A DNA stretch of 64,000 bases, from NCBI RefSeq assembly GCF_015752155.1, contig NZ_JADOVI010000006.1, positions 167,443-231,442 of the forward strand, read 5' to 3'. The notes beneath the pieces are model-generated. The model was not told where the DNA came from and searched no databases. It was given only the letters and a program-made list of their open reading frames with translations. This DNA is from Cryobacterium sp. MP_M3. Its GTDB lineage: Bacteria > Actinomycetota > Actinomycetes > Actinomycetales > Microbacteriaceae. A program made the translations under genes and the position numbers. Shown in pieces: positions 41,505 to 50,355 of the stretch (positions are counted from its first letter, which is position 1; each line of letters starts with the position of its first letter).

Positions 41505-44173
41505 GGCTCGCCGTGAACGGGTCACCGGTCGAAGCCCCGGCCGCCCCCGGGCAGTGCCTGCGCTCCTTCCTTCGCGAGCACGAGCACTTCGAAGTGAAGA
41601 AGGGCTGCGACACGGGCGACTGCGGCGCCTGCTCGGTGCTGGTCGACGGCACCCCGGTGCACTCCTGTGTCTTCCCGGCCTTCCGCGCCGAGGACACGGA
41701 CGTCACAACGGCGGCCGGGCTGGGCCTGCCCGGCACCCTCGCGCCGGTGCAGCAGCGATTCGTCGACGCCGGCGGCTTCCAGTGCGGCTTCTGCACCCCC
41801 GGCATGGTCATCACCGCCTCCACCCTGACCGAGCACGACCACGACGACCTGCCGCGCCTGCTCAAGGGCAACCTCTGCCGCTGCACCGGTTACCGCTCGA
41901 TCGCGGACGCCATCCGCGGCACGCACACCCCCGCGGACGGATCGGCGTGCGCCCCCGTCGGCACTCCCGTTGACGCCCCCGCCGCCACTCTGGGCCGGGT
42001 GATCCGCACCGGCAAGGTCGGCACCTCGCTGCGCGCCCCGGCGAGTGAACGGATCGTGAGCGGGCAGGAACCGTACACGCTCGACGTCGCCGTGCCCGGC
42101 CTCACTCACCTGAGTGTGCTGCGGAGCCCGCATGCCCACGCGCGCATCCGCTCGATCGACACCCGCGAGGCCGACGCCCTGCCGGGCGTGCACGCCGTGC
42201 TCAGCCACGCCGACTCCCCCGCCACCCTCTACTCCACCGGCCGGCACGAGGACCGGCTCGACGACCCGGACGACACCCTCGTCTTCGACCGGGTGCTGCG
42301 GTTCCGCGGCCAGCGGGTCGCGGCCGTCGTCGCCGACACCGTGGCGATCGCCGAGGCCGCCTGCCGGCTGATCTCCGTCGAGTACGAGCTGCTGCCCGCC
42401 GTCTTCGACCCCGCCGAGGCGCTCCTCCCGGGCGCCGCCCTCGTGCACGGCGACAAGAACGCCGCTGAAAGCCGCCTGGCCGACCCGGGGCGCAACCTCG
42501 TCGCCGAACTACACGGCGAGTACGGCGACCTCGAAGCCGGCCTGGTCGAGGCCACCCGCCTCGTCACCGGCGACTGGCAGACCCAGCGGGTGGCGCACAC
42601 CCAGCTGGAGACCCATGCCACGATCGGCTGGCTCGAGGACGACCGGCTGGTGCTGCGCACGAGCTCCCAGGTGCCCTTCCTGGTGCACCGGGAGATCTGC
42701 CGCCTGTTCGACCTGGATCCGGCCGGCGTGCGCGTGTTCACCGCCCGGGTCGGCGGCGGCTTCGGCGGCAAGCAGGAGATCCTCACCGAGGATGTCGTCA
42801 CGCTCGCCGTGCTGAAGACCGGGCGGCCGGTGCAGTACGAGTTCAGCCGCACCGACGAACTGACCGCGGCACCGCTGCGCCATCCGATGCGGGTGAAGGT
42901 CACCCTCGGCGCGACCGACGAGGGCCGGCTCACCGCACTGAAGGTCGGCGTGCTCTCCGACACCGGCGCCTACGGCAACCACGGACCCGGGGTGATGTTC
43001 CACGGCACCTCGGAGTCGGTCAGCCTCTACTCGGTGCCGAACAAGCGGGTGGATGCCCAGAGCGTGTACACGAACAACCTCCCCTCCGGCGCGTTCCGCG
43101 GCTACGGCCTCGGCCAGGTGATCTTCGGGATCGAGTCCGCCGTCGACGACCTCGCCCGCGACCTGGGGATGAACCCGTTCGACCTGCGGCGACTCAATTG
43201 CGTCGGCCCGACCGACCCGCTGGTGGTCACCCAGGTGGAGGGCGATGACTTGATCTTCGGCAGCTACGGCCTCGACCAGTGCCTCGACCTGGCCCAGGCC
43301 GCTCTCGCGCGCGGCAACGGCGTCGCGGCGCCCGACGGCCCGGAGTGGCAGATCGGCGAGGGAATGGCCACCGCGATGATCGCCACCATGCCGCCGCGCG
43401 GGCACTTCGCGCACGCCTCGGTGACCCTGGAACCGACCGGCCGGTACACGGTGCGGGTCGGCACGGCCGAGTTCGGCAACGGCACGACCACCGTGCACGC
43501 CCAGCTCGCGGCGACGGCGCTGGTCATCGACCCGGGGCTGATCGACATCCTGCACTCCGACACCGACGCATCCGGGTACGACACGGGCGCGTACGGCTCG
43601 GCCGGGGTCGTCGTCGCCGGCAAGGCCGTGCTGCGTGCGGCGACGCTGCTGGCGGAGAAGCTCCGCGCCGGGACCGCAGGGCCGGCGCCCGTGAGCGCCG
43701 AAGCCGACGAGTACGGCGCGAGGCGCTCGGTCGCGTTCAACGTGCAGGCGTTCCGGGTGGCGGTGTCGACCCTCACCGGAGAGGTGCGCATCCTGCAGTC
43801 GATCCAGGCCGCGGATGCCGGGGTCGTGATGAACCCCGACCAGTGCCGCGGCCAGATCGAGGGCGGCGTCGCCCAGGCGATCGGCTCGTCGCTGTTCGAG
43901 GAGGTCATCCTCGACGGGGTCGGCCGGGTCACCACGAGCGTGTTGCGCAACTACCACATCCCGCTGCTCGCCGACCTGCCGGTGACCGAGGTGTACTTCG
44001 CCGAGACGACGGATGCGCTCGGCCCGCTCGGCGCGAAGTCGATGAGCGAGTCGCCCTACAACCCGGTCGCCCCGGCCCTGGCCAACGCGGTGCGCGACGC
44101 CATCGGCATCCGCCCCTACGAGCTGCCGATGTCGCGCGACCGGATCTGGCGGCTGATGCACCCCGGCGCCTGA
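41501..44173 (+). CDS. Fused [2Fe-2S]-molybdopterin subunit, xanthine-dehydrogenase type
   Basis: The 890-residue protein joins the two-cluster iron-sulfur domain with the molybdenum-binding domains. The first cluster motif is C-D-T-G-D-C-G-A-C near 36 and the second is C-G-F-C-T-P with C-R-C-T-G-Y near 95-130. The molybdopterin part, from about 170 on, has G-G-G-F-G-G-K-Q-E near 420, S-G-A-F-R-G-Y-G near 530 and a likely catalytic Glu in S-M-S-E-S-P-Y near 848. It is an XdhA/XdhB-like fusion with the FAD domain on a separate gene. Substrate is probably hypoxanthine/xanthine but is not proved by motifs. Confidence 0.88.
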   Translation: MRLAVNGSPVEAPAAPGQCLRSFLREHEHFEVKKGCDTGDCGACSVLVDGTPVHSCVFPAFRAEDTDVTTAAGLGLPGTLAPVQQRFVDAGGFQCGFCTPGMVITASTLTEHDHDDLPRLLKGNLCRCTGYRSIADAIRGTHTPADGSACAPVGTPVDAPAATLGRVIRTGKVGTSLRAPASERIVSGQEPYTLDVAVPGLTHLSVLRSPHAHARIRSIDTREADALPGVHAVLSHADSPATLYSTGRHEDRLDDPDDTLVFDRVLRFRGQRVAAVVADTVAIAEAACRLISVEYELLPAVFDPAEALLPGAALVHGDKNAAESRLADPGRNLVAELHGEYGDLEAGLVEATRLVTGDWQTQRVAHTQLETHATIGWLEDDRLVLRTSSQVPFLVHREICRLFDLDPAGVRVFTARVGGGFGGKQEILTEDVVTLAVLKTGRPVQYEFSRTDELTAAPLRHPMRVKVTLGATDEGRLTALKVGVLSDTGAYGNHGPGVMFHGTSESVSLYSVPNKRVDAQSVYTNNLPSGAFRGYGLGQVIFGIESAVDDLARDLGMNPFDLRRLNCVGPTDPLVVTQVEGDDLIFGSYGLDQCLDLAQAALARGNGVAAPDGPEWQIGEGMATAMIATMPPRGHFAHASVTLEPTGRYTVRVGTAEFGNGTTTVHAQLAATALVIDPGLIDILHSDTDASGYDTGAYGSAGVVVAGKAVLRAATLLAEKLRAGTAGPAPVSAEADEYGARRSVAFNVQAFRVAVSTLTGEVRILQSIQAADAGVVMNPDQCRGQIEGGVAQAIGSSLFEEVILDGVGRVTTSVLRNYHIPLLADLPVTEVYFAETTDALGPLGAKSMSESPYNPVAPALANAVRDAIGIRPYELPMSRDRIWRLMHPGA

Positions 44174-44248
44174 GCATCCCCCTGGCCCTCAGCGCTGCCC
44201 CCGAGCTCTGCCCCCGAGCTCAAACCACCAGCTCCGACCATCGGTGAA

Positions 44249-44340
44249 CCTGTTCCGAATTCAGGAGCGCAGCCCGGACCAGTGCGACGGATGCCAGCCG
44301 GCGCCCCTCACTCAGGCAATTCTCCTGAATTCGGAACAGG
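44249..44340. terminator. 92-bp palindromic element with GAATTCAGGAG arms, copy 2
   Basis: CCTGTTCCGAATTCAGGAG (44249-44267) is the exact reverse complement of 44322-44340. It lies between the convergent molybdoenzyme and amylopullulanase genes, so it can act as a bidirectional terminator. Its arms match copy 1 at 36877 except for two bases. Confidence 0.8.
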
Positions 44341-44385
44341 GTAGGCCGGCAAGGGGTCGCCCGCTCGGGGTGCGATGGACTGGGG

Positions 44386-47300
44386 TTACCTGCCCCGCCG
44401 GTTCTGGTCGTCGACGAGCACGGCCACGGTGCGGGCGGGAACGGTGACCGTGCCGGTGGCCTTGTCCCAGGTCGTGGTCTTGACCACGGTATCCGTGCCC
44501 GTCGCCTGGGTGCGGCTGAGCTTGTAGGTCTTGCCGGCCAGCTCCTTCAGCACGATCGTCTGCGGCTCGGGGCTCGCGTTGAACACTGTGAGCACACCGT
44601 CCAGCTTGCGGTCGACGTCGGCACCGACGGTGTCGTCGAGGCGCATCACGATGACACCGGGAATCTCAGTCGGACCACCCGCCGGGAAGGTCAGCTTCTG
44701 CTTGATCAGCTTCGCATCGCCGAGCCGGAACAGCTCAGTCGACTGCTTGAGCCGAAGCAGATCCTGCGCCTGGCTCGACGCGGACGCGATGTCGGCCGGG
44801 GTCGGCGCGAGCGCCGGGTCCTTGAGCAGCGGCCGCTGGATGTCCCACTTGTCTGTGTTCGAGGCCGCCGACGGCAGACCCACCCCGAAGTTGTTCGTCT
44901 GGCCGGTCCAGTCGATCCGGTTGAACCAGTCACCCGAGTTGTAGCTGTCCCGGTCGAGCGACTTGGAGCGCAGCAGATCGGTGCCCGCGTGCCAGAGCGA
45001 CGGTGCCTGGGAGAGGGTCGCGGTGGCCAGGGAGAGGGTGTTCATCCGCACCCGGTCAGTCATCGCGGAGTCGGCCGGCATCTTGAGGGCGAGCAGATCG
45101 AAGAGCGTCTCGTTGTCGTGAGCGTCGACATAGTTGATCACCTCGGCCGGCTGGTCGGCGTAGCCGGCCGGGGACCCGTTGTAGTCGAGCTGGTCGCCGC
45201 GCTTCACCGTGCCGTCGCCGGTGACGAAGCTGAAGTCCCGAAGGTTCGCGGCCAGCCCGAGCCGCACCAGGTCGGTCGTCTGGGCCAGCTTGGCCAGGGC
45301 CTGCTCCGGGGTGCCGTTGATCGCCGCGCCGTTCGGATCGGTGCCGAGACCGGTGCCGAAGCCCTGCTGCTGAACCGTGCCGCCGTCGACGGGACTGCCG
45401 CCGTGCACGGCGTCGCGCAGCCGGTCGTTGAAGGTGCCGATTCCGGTGCCGCCGAGCTGGCCCTGTTTCGCCTGTTCGAACAGCGCGTTCTTCGCCACCT
45501 CACCGAAGTCCCAGCCTTCGCCGTAGAGGTAGATGGCCTTGCCGTCCACGCCGTCCTTCTTCTCGGTGAGAGTGTTCAGCGCCTTCCGCACGTTCAGCAG
45601 GTTCTCCTTGGAGTGGTGACCCATCAGATCGAATCGGAAGCCGTCAACCCGGTACTCCCTGGCCCAGAGCACGACCGAGTCGACCATCAGCCGTTCGGCC
45701 AGCCGGTGCTCGGTCGCCACGTTCTGGCAGCAGGTCGAGGTCTCGACCGCGCCCAGCGGGTTCAACCGGTGGTAGTAGCCGGGCACAACCTTGTCGAGAA
45801 CGGACTTGGCCGTCTGGCCGCTCGCCGCGGTGTGGTTGTAGACCTCGTCGAGCACGACCTGCAGGCCGTCGTCGTGCAGGGCGCCGACCATGCTGCGGAA
45901 CTCCGCCACCCGGGCTCCGCCACGCGCGTTCACCGCGTAGGAGCCTTCCGGCGCCTGGAAGTGCAGCGGGTCGTAGCCCCAGTTGAAGCCGTCGGTGTCG
46001 GCCACCGCCTGCACGCAGGCCTGCTGCTCGGGCGAGGCCGGCCCGAAGGAGGCGAGGTCACAGGCCGGAACGGCCTGCTTGCTGCGGTCCTCCTCGATGG
46101 TGGCGATGTCGAAGGTGGGCAGGAGGTGCACAGTGTTGAGTCCGGCATCCGCCAGCTCCTTCAGGTGCTTTGTGCCGGCGCTGTCCACGCCGAACGCGCC
46201 GTAGGTTCCGCGGAGCGCCGCCGGCACGCTCTGGTCGGAGATCGAGAAGTCACGCACGTGCAGTTCGTAGATCGAACGGTCCACGGGGTTCTCGATCTCG
46301 GGCGACTCGGCCCGCTCCCACTTCTTCGGCCGGAAGTCCCCGTTCGCGAGGTCGACGAACACCGACCGGGTCGAGTTGGTGGTCAGGGCCACCGAGTAGG
46401 GGTCGGTGACCTGGTTCACCTCGATCTTGCCGGTGGTCGGTGCGAACACGGTGACTTCGAAGGCGAAGGATGCGTCGGCCCAGCTCTTCTGGCCCGTCGC
46501 CGTCCAGGTGCCGTCGGTCTGGCGCTTCAGCGCGACCCGTTCGGGTTCGGCGGCGTCCCCGGCGGTCCAGGCGAGCAGGTCCACTTTCTGCGCGGTGGGC
46601 GCCCAGACCGAGACGGTCGGCCGCTTCTTCGACCAGGAGACGCCGAGCGGCCGGGCGGCGGCGGCATCCGCGTAGAGGTCATCGAGCACGCCGGGCAGCT
46701 GCACCCCGGTGAGCGCGGTCAGCACGTCGCCGGCCTGGCTGACCTGCAGCTGGGTGGTGAGCAACCGCTCTATTGCGGCGCGGTCGGTGCCGACCGGGCG
46801 CAGCACGACGGAGTTCGCCAGAGCGGGGAACGCCTTCTTCTGGGCATCGGTCAGCCCGGCCTTGTCGTAGGCGAGTTTCACGGTGTCGCCGCCGGTGACG
46901 GCGCCGTCGACGAGGGAAAGGGTCGCATTCGGTGAGGAGTGCAGGGCGTAGCCGAGGTCGGCCGGGTCAATGTTCACCGGCAGCAGGTCGCGCGGCCAGG
47001 CCAGCGTCTTCTCGCCGAGCCAGTGGGCGCGCTGCTGGCCGGTTCCGGCGAGCGGCGGGTCGGTGGCTTCGATCGTGAGCACATGGCTGGCCAGGTCGTA
47101 GCTGAACGTGGTCTGCTTGCCTTCGGTCACGCTGAAGCCGATGTTGGCGCCGCCCGGCACGCCGTTCGCGCCATAGTTCTCGTCCCAGCTGAGATTGTGC
47201 GCCACCTTGCCCTCGTAGCTGCCGGTGGGCAGGGTGCTGGTGCTCCAGGTGAGGATGCCGTCACCGTCCACGTCCTGCAGCCAGGTGGCGAGGCAGTCGG

Positions 47301-50124
47301 GTTTCCAGTCTCCGGGGCACCCTGCCTCCTCCTGGAAGGAGCCGGCGGCGACGACGATCGGGCCCTGCGCGGTGTTCTGGAAGAAGTTGCTGCGCGGGTC
47401 GAAATAGAACGTCACCGGGCCGCCGGGCGCGGTGAAGGCCACGTTCGCGCCGTTCGGCACTCCGCCGGCGCCGTAGTTGATGTCCCAGGAGCCATTGATC
47501 GCGACCTTGTAGTCGTAGGCGCCGGCCGGCAGATCGAAGGTGCCGGCGTAGACGCCGTCGGCGCGCTTGGTGAGCTTCGCGGCCTCGCAGCCGGGCTGCC
47601 AGTCACCCGCACAGCCGATCTCCGAGTCGAGGCTGCCGGCGACCGTGACCAGGTCGATGGCCGGCGTCGGCGGAGCGGTGTCGGCAACGGAAACGGTGTT
47701 GCCGACCGAGGCGTAGGTGGAGGCGGCGGCGCGCTGGCCGGCGGCATCCGTGGTCACCGCGCGGTATTCGACCAGGGTGCCCTTGGCCAGGCCTGCGGTG
47801 TCGTGGAAGACCCGGGGGGTGGTGTCCTCCGCGGTGCCGAGGGCTGTCCAGTCCGGGGAGCCGACCACGCGCCAGGCGAAACCGGTCTCGGCCCAGGTAC
47901 CCTCGTCGACCGTGGCGGCCACGGGTGAGACTCCGGATACACCGGCGCCGGCCTTCGGGGCGGCGACCGTGATCGCGGTGGCCGCGGCAGGCGCGGTGAC
48001 CGGGCGGTCGGCGACGAGCACGACCGAGCCGAGCGCGGGAACGGTGACCGAGAGGTCACCCGTTGCCGACGCGGTGCCCGGCGTTCCGGCACCGTAGAGC
48101 ACGGAGAAGGCCGCGTTGTCCGTGAGGGTCGGCACGGTCACGGTCTTGGCGAGGGCCGAGTTGTTGACGGCGACGAGGTGCTCGATCTTCGCGGTGCGGT
48201 CGACCCGGCTGAACGCGTAGATGCCGGCTCCGGTATCGGTGTAGCGCTCGATCTGGGCGCCGGTGGCCAGGGCCGGGTTGTTTTTGCGGAGTGCGGAGAG
48301 GGCGCTGATGTGGGTGTAGAGCGGGACGTCCGTGCCGAACCGGTCGACCGACCCGGCCGTCTCGCCCGTGATCAGCGGCTGGTTCTGGTAGTCGGTGACT
48401 TGGCTGGCGAACAGGGACTGGCGGGCGTCCTTGTCGCCGCCGGTGCCGGCGAAGCCCTGCTCGTCGCCGTAGTAGACGACGGGCTGGCCGCGGGTGAGAT
48501 ACATCAGGTCGTGGGCGAGCTTGTCGCGCTGCACCGGCGAATCGGTGCTCTTCAGGAACGAGCCGATCCGGCCCATGTCGTGGTTTCCGAGGAAGGTGGG
48601 CAGGGCGTAGGCGTTGGAGTTGGGGGTGGTGTACTGGTCGTCGCTGGCGAAGAGCTGGCTGAGACCCTTGGCCGAGTTGCCGGCCGCGAAGCTTGTGGCC
48701 TGCGACTGGAAGCCGAAATCGAGCACCGAGCTGAGGTCGGTCTTGCGCACGTAGGGAGAGGTCTTGGCGGCATCCGCGTCGAAGACCTCGCCGAACATGA
48801 AGAAGTCAGGCTTGCCGTTGGCCCGGGCATAGTCGCGCACGGCGGTGGACCAGGTCTGCCAGAACTCGAGGTTGACGTGCTTGACGGTGTCGATGCGGAA
48901 GCCGTCGATGCCGAGGTCGACCCAGGTCTTGTAGACGTCGATGAAGCCGTTCACGACGGCGGGGTTCTCGGTCATCAGGTCGTCGAGGCCGGAGAAGTCG
49001 CCGTCGAGGGCGCTCTCTCCCTCGAAGGTCGAGTCGCCGCGGTTGTGGTAGAGCGTGGGGTCGTTCAGCCAGGCCGGCACCTTGCGGTTCGCGTTCTCGG
49101 CGCTGAGCGTCGGCGTGTACGGGAACGAGGTGGTGTCCAGCGCGGGGAAGTCGGCTTTTCCGGCGTAGTCAGCCGGGTCGAAGGCGTCTCCGGCCGCGGT
49201 CGTGTAGGGCGAGGTCGCCTTGTCGATGTAGCCGTACTTCTTCTCCGCGTTGTCGATCAGGTCGGCGGTGTGGTTGGTGATGATGTCGAAGTAGACCTTG
49301 ATGCCGCGGGCGTGCGCGTCGGCAATCAGCGCCTCGAGTTCGGCGTTCGTGCCGAGGTGCGGGTCGATCTTCGTGAAGTCGGTGATCCAGTAGCCGTGGT
49401 AGCCGGCCGAGGCATTCACGCCGACGCCCTGCACCGGGTTGTTCATGAACGATGGCGTGAGCCAGAGGGCGCTCGCGCCGAGCCCCTGGATGTAGTCGAG
49501 GGAGGAGCGGAGGCCCGCGAGGTCGCCGCCGTTGTAGAAGCCTTTGTTGGTCGGGTCGAAGCCGGAGACCTGGGGATCTGCGCCGAGGCCGGCCGTGTTG
49601 TTGGACGGGTCGCCGTCTTTGAACCGGTCGGTCATCACGAAGTAGAACTGCTCGTCGCTGCCGGGTTCGCGGATGGGGTCGGCCGCGAGCGCGGCATCCG
49701 CCTCGGAGTAGGGGCCGGCGAGGCTGAGCGCCTCGAGTCCGACGCGCTTCTTCGCGAGGTCGAAGGTGAACCGCAGGGTGCTCTCGCCGCCGATGGTCAG
49801 CGGGATGTTGTCCGCCCCGCCGTCGAGCCCGTAGGCCTGGTCCCACCCGTCGTCGAGTGCGACCTTGTAGTCGTAGCTTCCGGCCGGGAGAGTGAAATCA
49901 GCGGACCAGACGCCGTCGACGCCCGTCGGGGCGAGTTCGGTGGCGGCGCAGGCCGGCTGCCAGTCGTCCGAGCAGCCGAGCTCGCTCTGGAGGCTGCCGA
50001 CGAGGGCGACGGTCGGCGTGGCCGCCACCGCCGCGACCGGGGCGAAGACGAGCCCGGAGACGATGATCGCCCCGGCGCCGATCGTGGCCAGGATGCGGCG
50101 TGCGATGGTGCGTTCGGTCAGCAT
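44386..50124 (-). CDS. Secreted amylopullulanase: alpha-amylase and pullulanase in one chain
   Basis: The 1,912-residue protein degrades starch or glycogen outside the cell. After a signal peptide (1-35) come an X25-type module (36-130) and an alpha-amylase GH13 domain with D-I-I-T-N-H near 283, G-F-R-I-D-T-V-K-H near 410, G-E-V-F-D near 445 and G-N-H-D near 515. An Ig-like module (710-810) and two more X25 modules (833-, 928-) follow. The last part is a pullulanase with a CBM48-like domain near 1160, Y-E-L-H-V-R-D-F near 1288, G-F-R-F-D-L-M-G-H near 1495 and D-A-H-D-N-E near 1670. I chose the ATG at 50124, after GGGGGAG. Two CRE-like sites lie upstream. Confidence 0.92.
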   Translation of the reverse strand: MLTERTIARRILATIGAGAIIVSGLVFAPVAAVAATPTVALVGSLQSELGCSDDWQPACAATELAPTGVDGVWSADFTLPAGSYDYKVALDDGWDQAYGLDGGADNIPLTIGGESTLRFTFDLAKKRVGLEALSLAGPYSEADAALAADPIREPGSDEQFYFVMTDRFKDGDPSNNTAGLGADPQVSGFDPTNKGFYNGGDLAGLRSSLDYIQGLGASALWLTPSFMNNPVQGVGVNASAGYHGYWITDFTKIDPHLGTNAELEALIADAHARGIKVYFDIITNHTADLIDNAEKKYGYIDKATSPYTTAAGDAFDPADYAGKADFPALDTTSFPYTPTLSAENANRKVPAWLNDPTLYHNRGDSTFEGESALDGDFSGLDDLMTENPAVVNGFIDVYKTWVDLGIDGFRIDTVKHVNLEFWQTWSTAVRDYARANGKPDFFMFGEVFDADAAKTSPYVRKTDLSSVLDFGFQSQATSFAAGNSAKGLSQLFASDDQYTTPNSNAYALPTFLGNHDMGRIGSFLKSTDSPVQRDKLAHDLMYLTRGQPVVYYGDEQGFAGTGGDKDARQSLFASQVTDYQNQPLITGETAGSVDRFGTDVPLYTHISALSALRKNNPALATGAQIERYTDTGAGIYAFSRVDRTAKIEHLVAVNNSALAKTVTVPTLTDNAAFSVLYGAGTPGTASATGDLSVTVPALGSVVLVADRPVTAPAAATAITVAAPKAGAGVSGVSPVAATVDEGTWAETGFAWRVVGSPDWTALGTAEDTTPRVFHDTAGLAKGTLVEYRAVTTDAAGQRAAASTYASVGNTVSVADTAPPTPAIDLVTVAGSLDSEIGCAGDWQPGCEAAKLTKRADGVYAGTFDLPAGAYDYKVAINGSWDINYGAGGVPNGANVAFTAPGGPVTFYFDPRSNFFQNTAQGPIVVAAGSFQEEAGCPGDWKPDCLATWLQDVDGDGILTWSTSTLPTGSYEGKVAHNLSWDENYGANGVPGGANIGFSVTEGKQTTFSYDLASHVLTIEATDPPLAGTGQQRAHWLGEKTLAWPRDLLPVNIDPADLGYALHSSPNATLSLVDGAVTGGDTVKLAYDKAGLTDAQKKAFPALANSVVLRPVGTDRAAIERLLTTQLQVSQAGDVLTALTGVQLPGVLDDLYADAAAARPLGVSWSKKRPTVSVWAPTAQKVDLLAWTAGDAAEPERVALKRQTDGTWTATGQKSWADASFAFEVTVFAPTTGKIEVNQVTDPYSVALTTNSTRSVFVDLANGDFRPKKWERAESPEIENPVDRSIYELHVRDFSISDQSVPAALRGTYGAFGVDSAGTKHLKELADAGLNTVHLLPTFDIATIEEDRSKQAVPACDLASFGPASPEQQACVQAVADTDGFNWGYDPLHFQAPEGSYAVNARGGARVAEFRSMVGALHDDGLQVVLDEVYNHTAASGQTAKSVLDKVVPGYYHRLNPLGAVETSTCCQNVATEHRLAERLMVDSVVLWAREYRVDGFRFDLMGHHSKENLLNVRKALNTLTEKKDGVDGKAIYLYGEGWDFGEVAKNALFEQAKQGQLGGTGIGTFNDRLRDAVHGGSPVDGGTVQQQGFGTGLGTDPNGAAINGTPEQALAKLAQTTDLVRLGLAANLRDFSFVTGDGTVKRGDQLDYNGSPAGYADQPAEVINYVDAHDNETLFDLLALKMPADSAMTDRVRMNTLSLATATLSQAPSLWHAGTDLLRSKSLDRDSYNSGDWFNRIDWTGQTNNFGVGLPSAASNTDKWDIQRPLLKDPALAPTPADIASASSQAQDLLRLKQSTELFRLGDAKLIKQKLTFPAGGPTEIPGVIVMRLDDTVGADVDRKLDGVLTVFNASPEPQTIVLKELAGKTYKLSRTQATGTDTVVKTTTWDKATGTVTVPARTVAVLVDDQNRRGR

Positions 50125-50196
50125 TGACTCCCCCAGTCCCGCGCGGTGTCGCGCGATGAACAACAGCTGAGACGCTACTCCGCGCCCCGACATTCC

Positions 50197-50212
50197 TGCA
50201 AGCGTTTACACA
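50197..50212. promoter_or_regulatory. CRE/LacI-type operator 1
   Basis: TGCAAGCGTTTACACA fits the LacI/CcpA-type consensus TGnAAnCGnTTnCA in its first 14 bases. It is 73 bases upstream of the amylopullulanase start, near its expected promoter. Confidence 0.75.
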
Positions 50213-50303
50213 CAATTTGGCGTCAATCGGGCTCGATCGGCCGAAGTGCCCCAAAACCACCCTCGTTGGAGAGCCAAATCGTTCCGATCGGACCGGTCCC
50301 CGC

Positions 50304-50319
50304 TGTGTAAACGCTTGCA
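50304..50319. promoter_or_regulatory. CRE/LacI-type operator 2
   Basis: TGTGTAAACGCTTGCA is the exact reverse complement of operator 1. The centres are about 109 bases apart. It lies 37 bases before the guanine deaminase start and could help form a repression loop. Confidence 0.75.
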
Positions 50320-50355
50320 ACAGTTCTTCCAAGACAGAGGTGCTAAACAGGAGGC

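Noticed and set aside
44989..46935. A 648-codon open frame on the plus strand
   Set aside because: It is antisense to the pullulanase part of the amylopullulanase and has biased composition.
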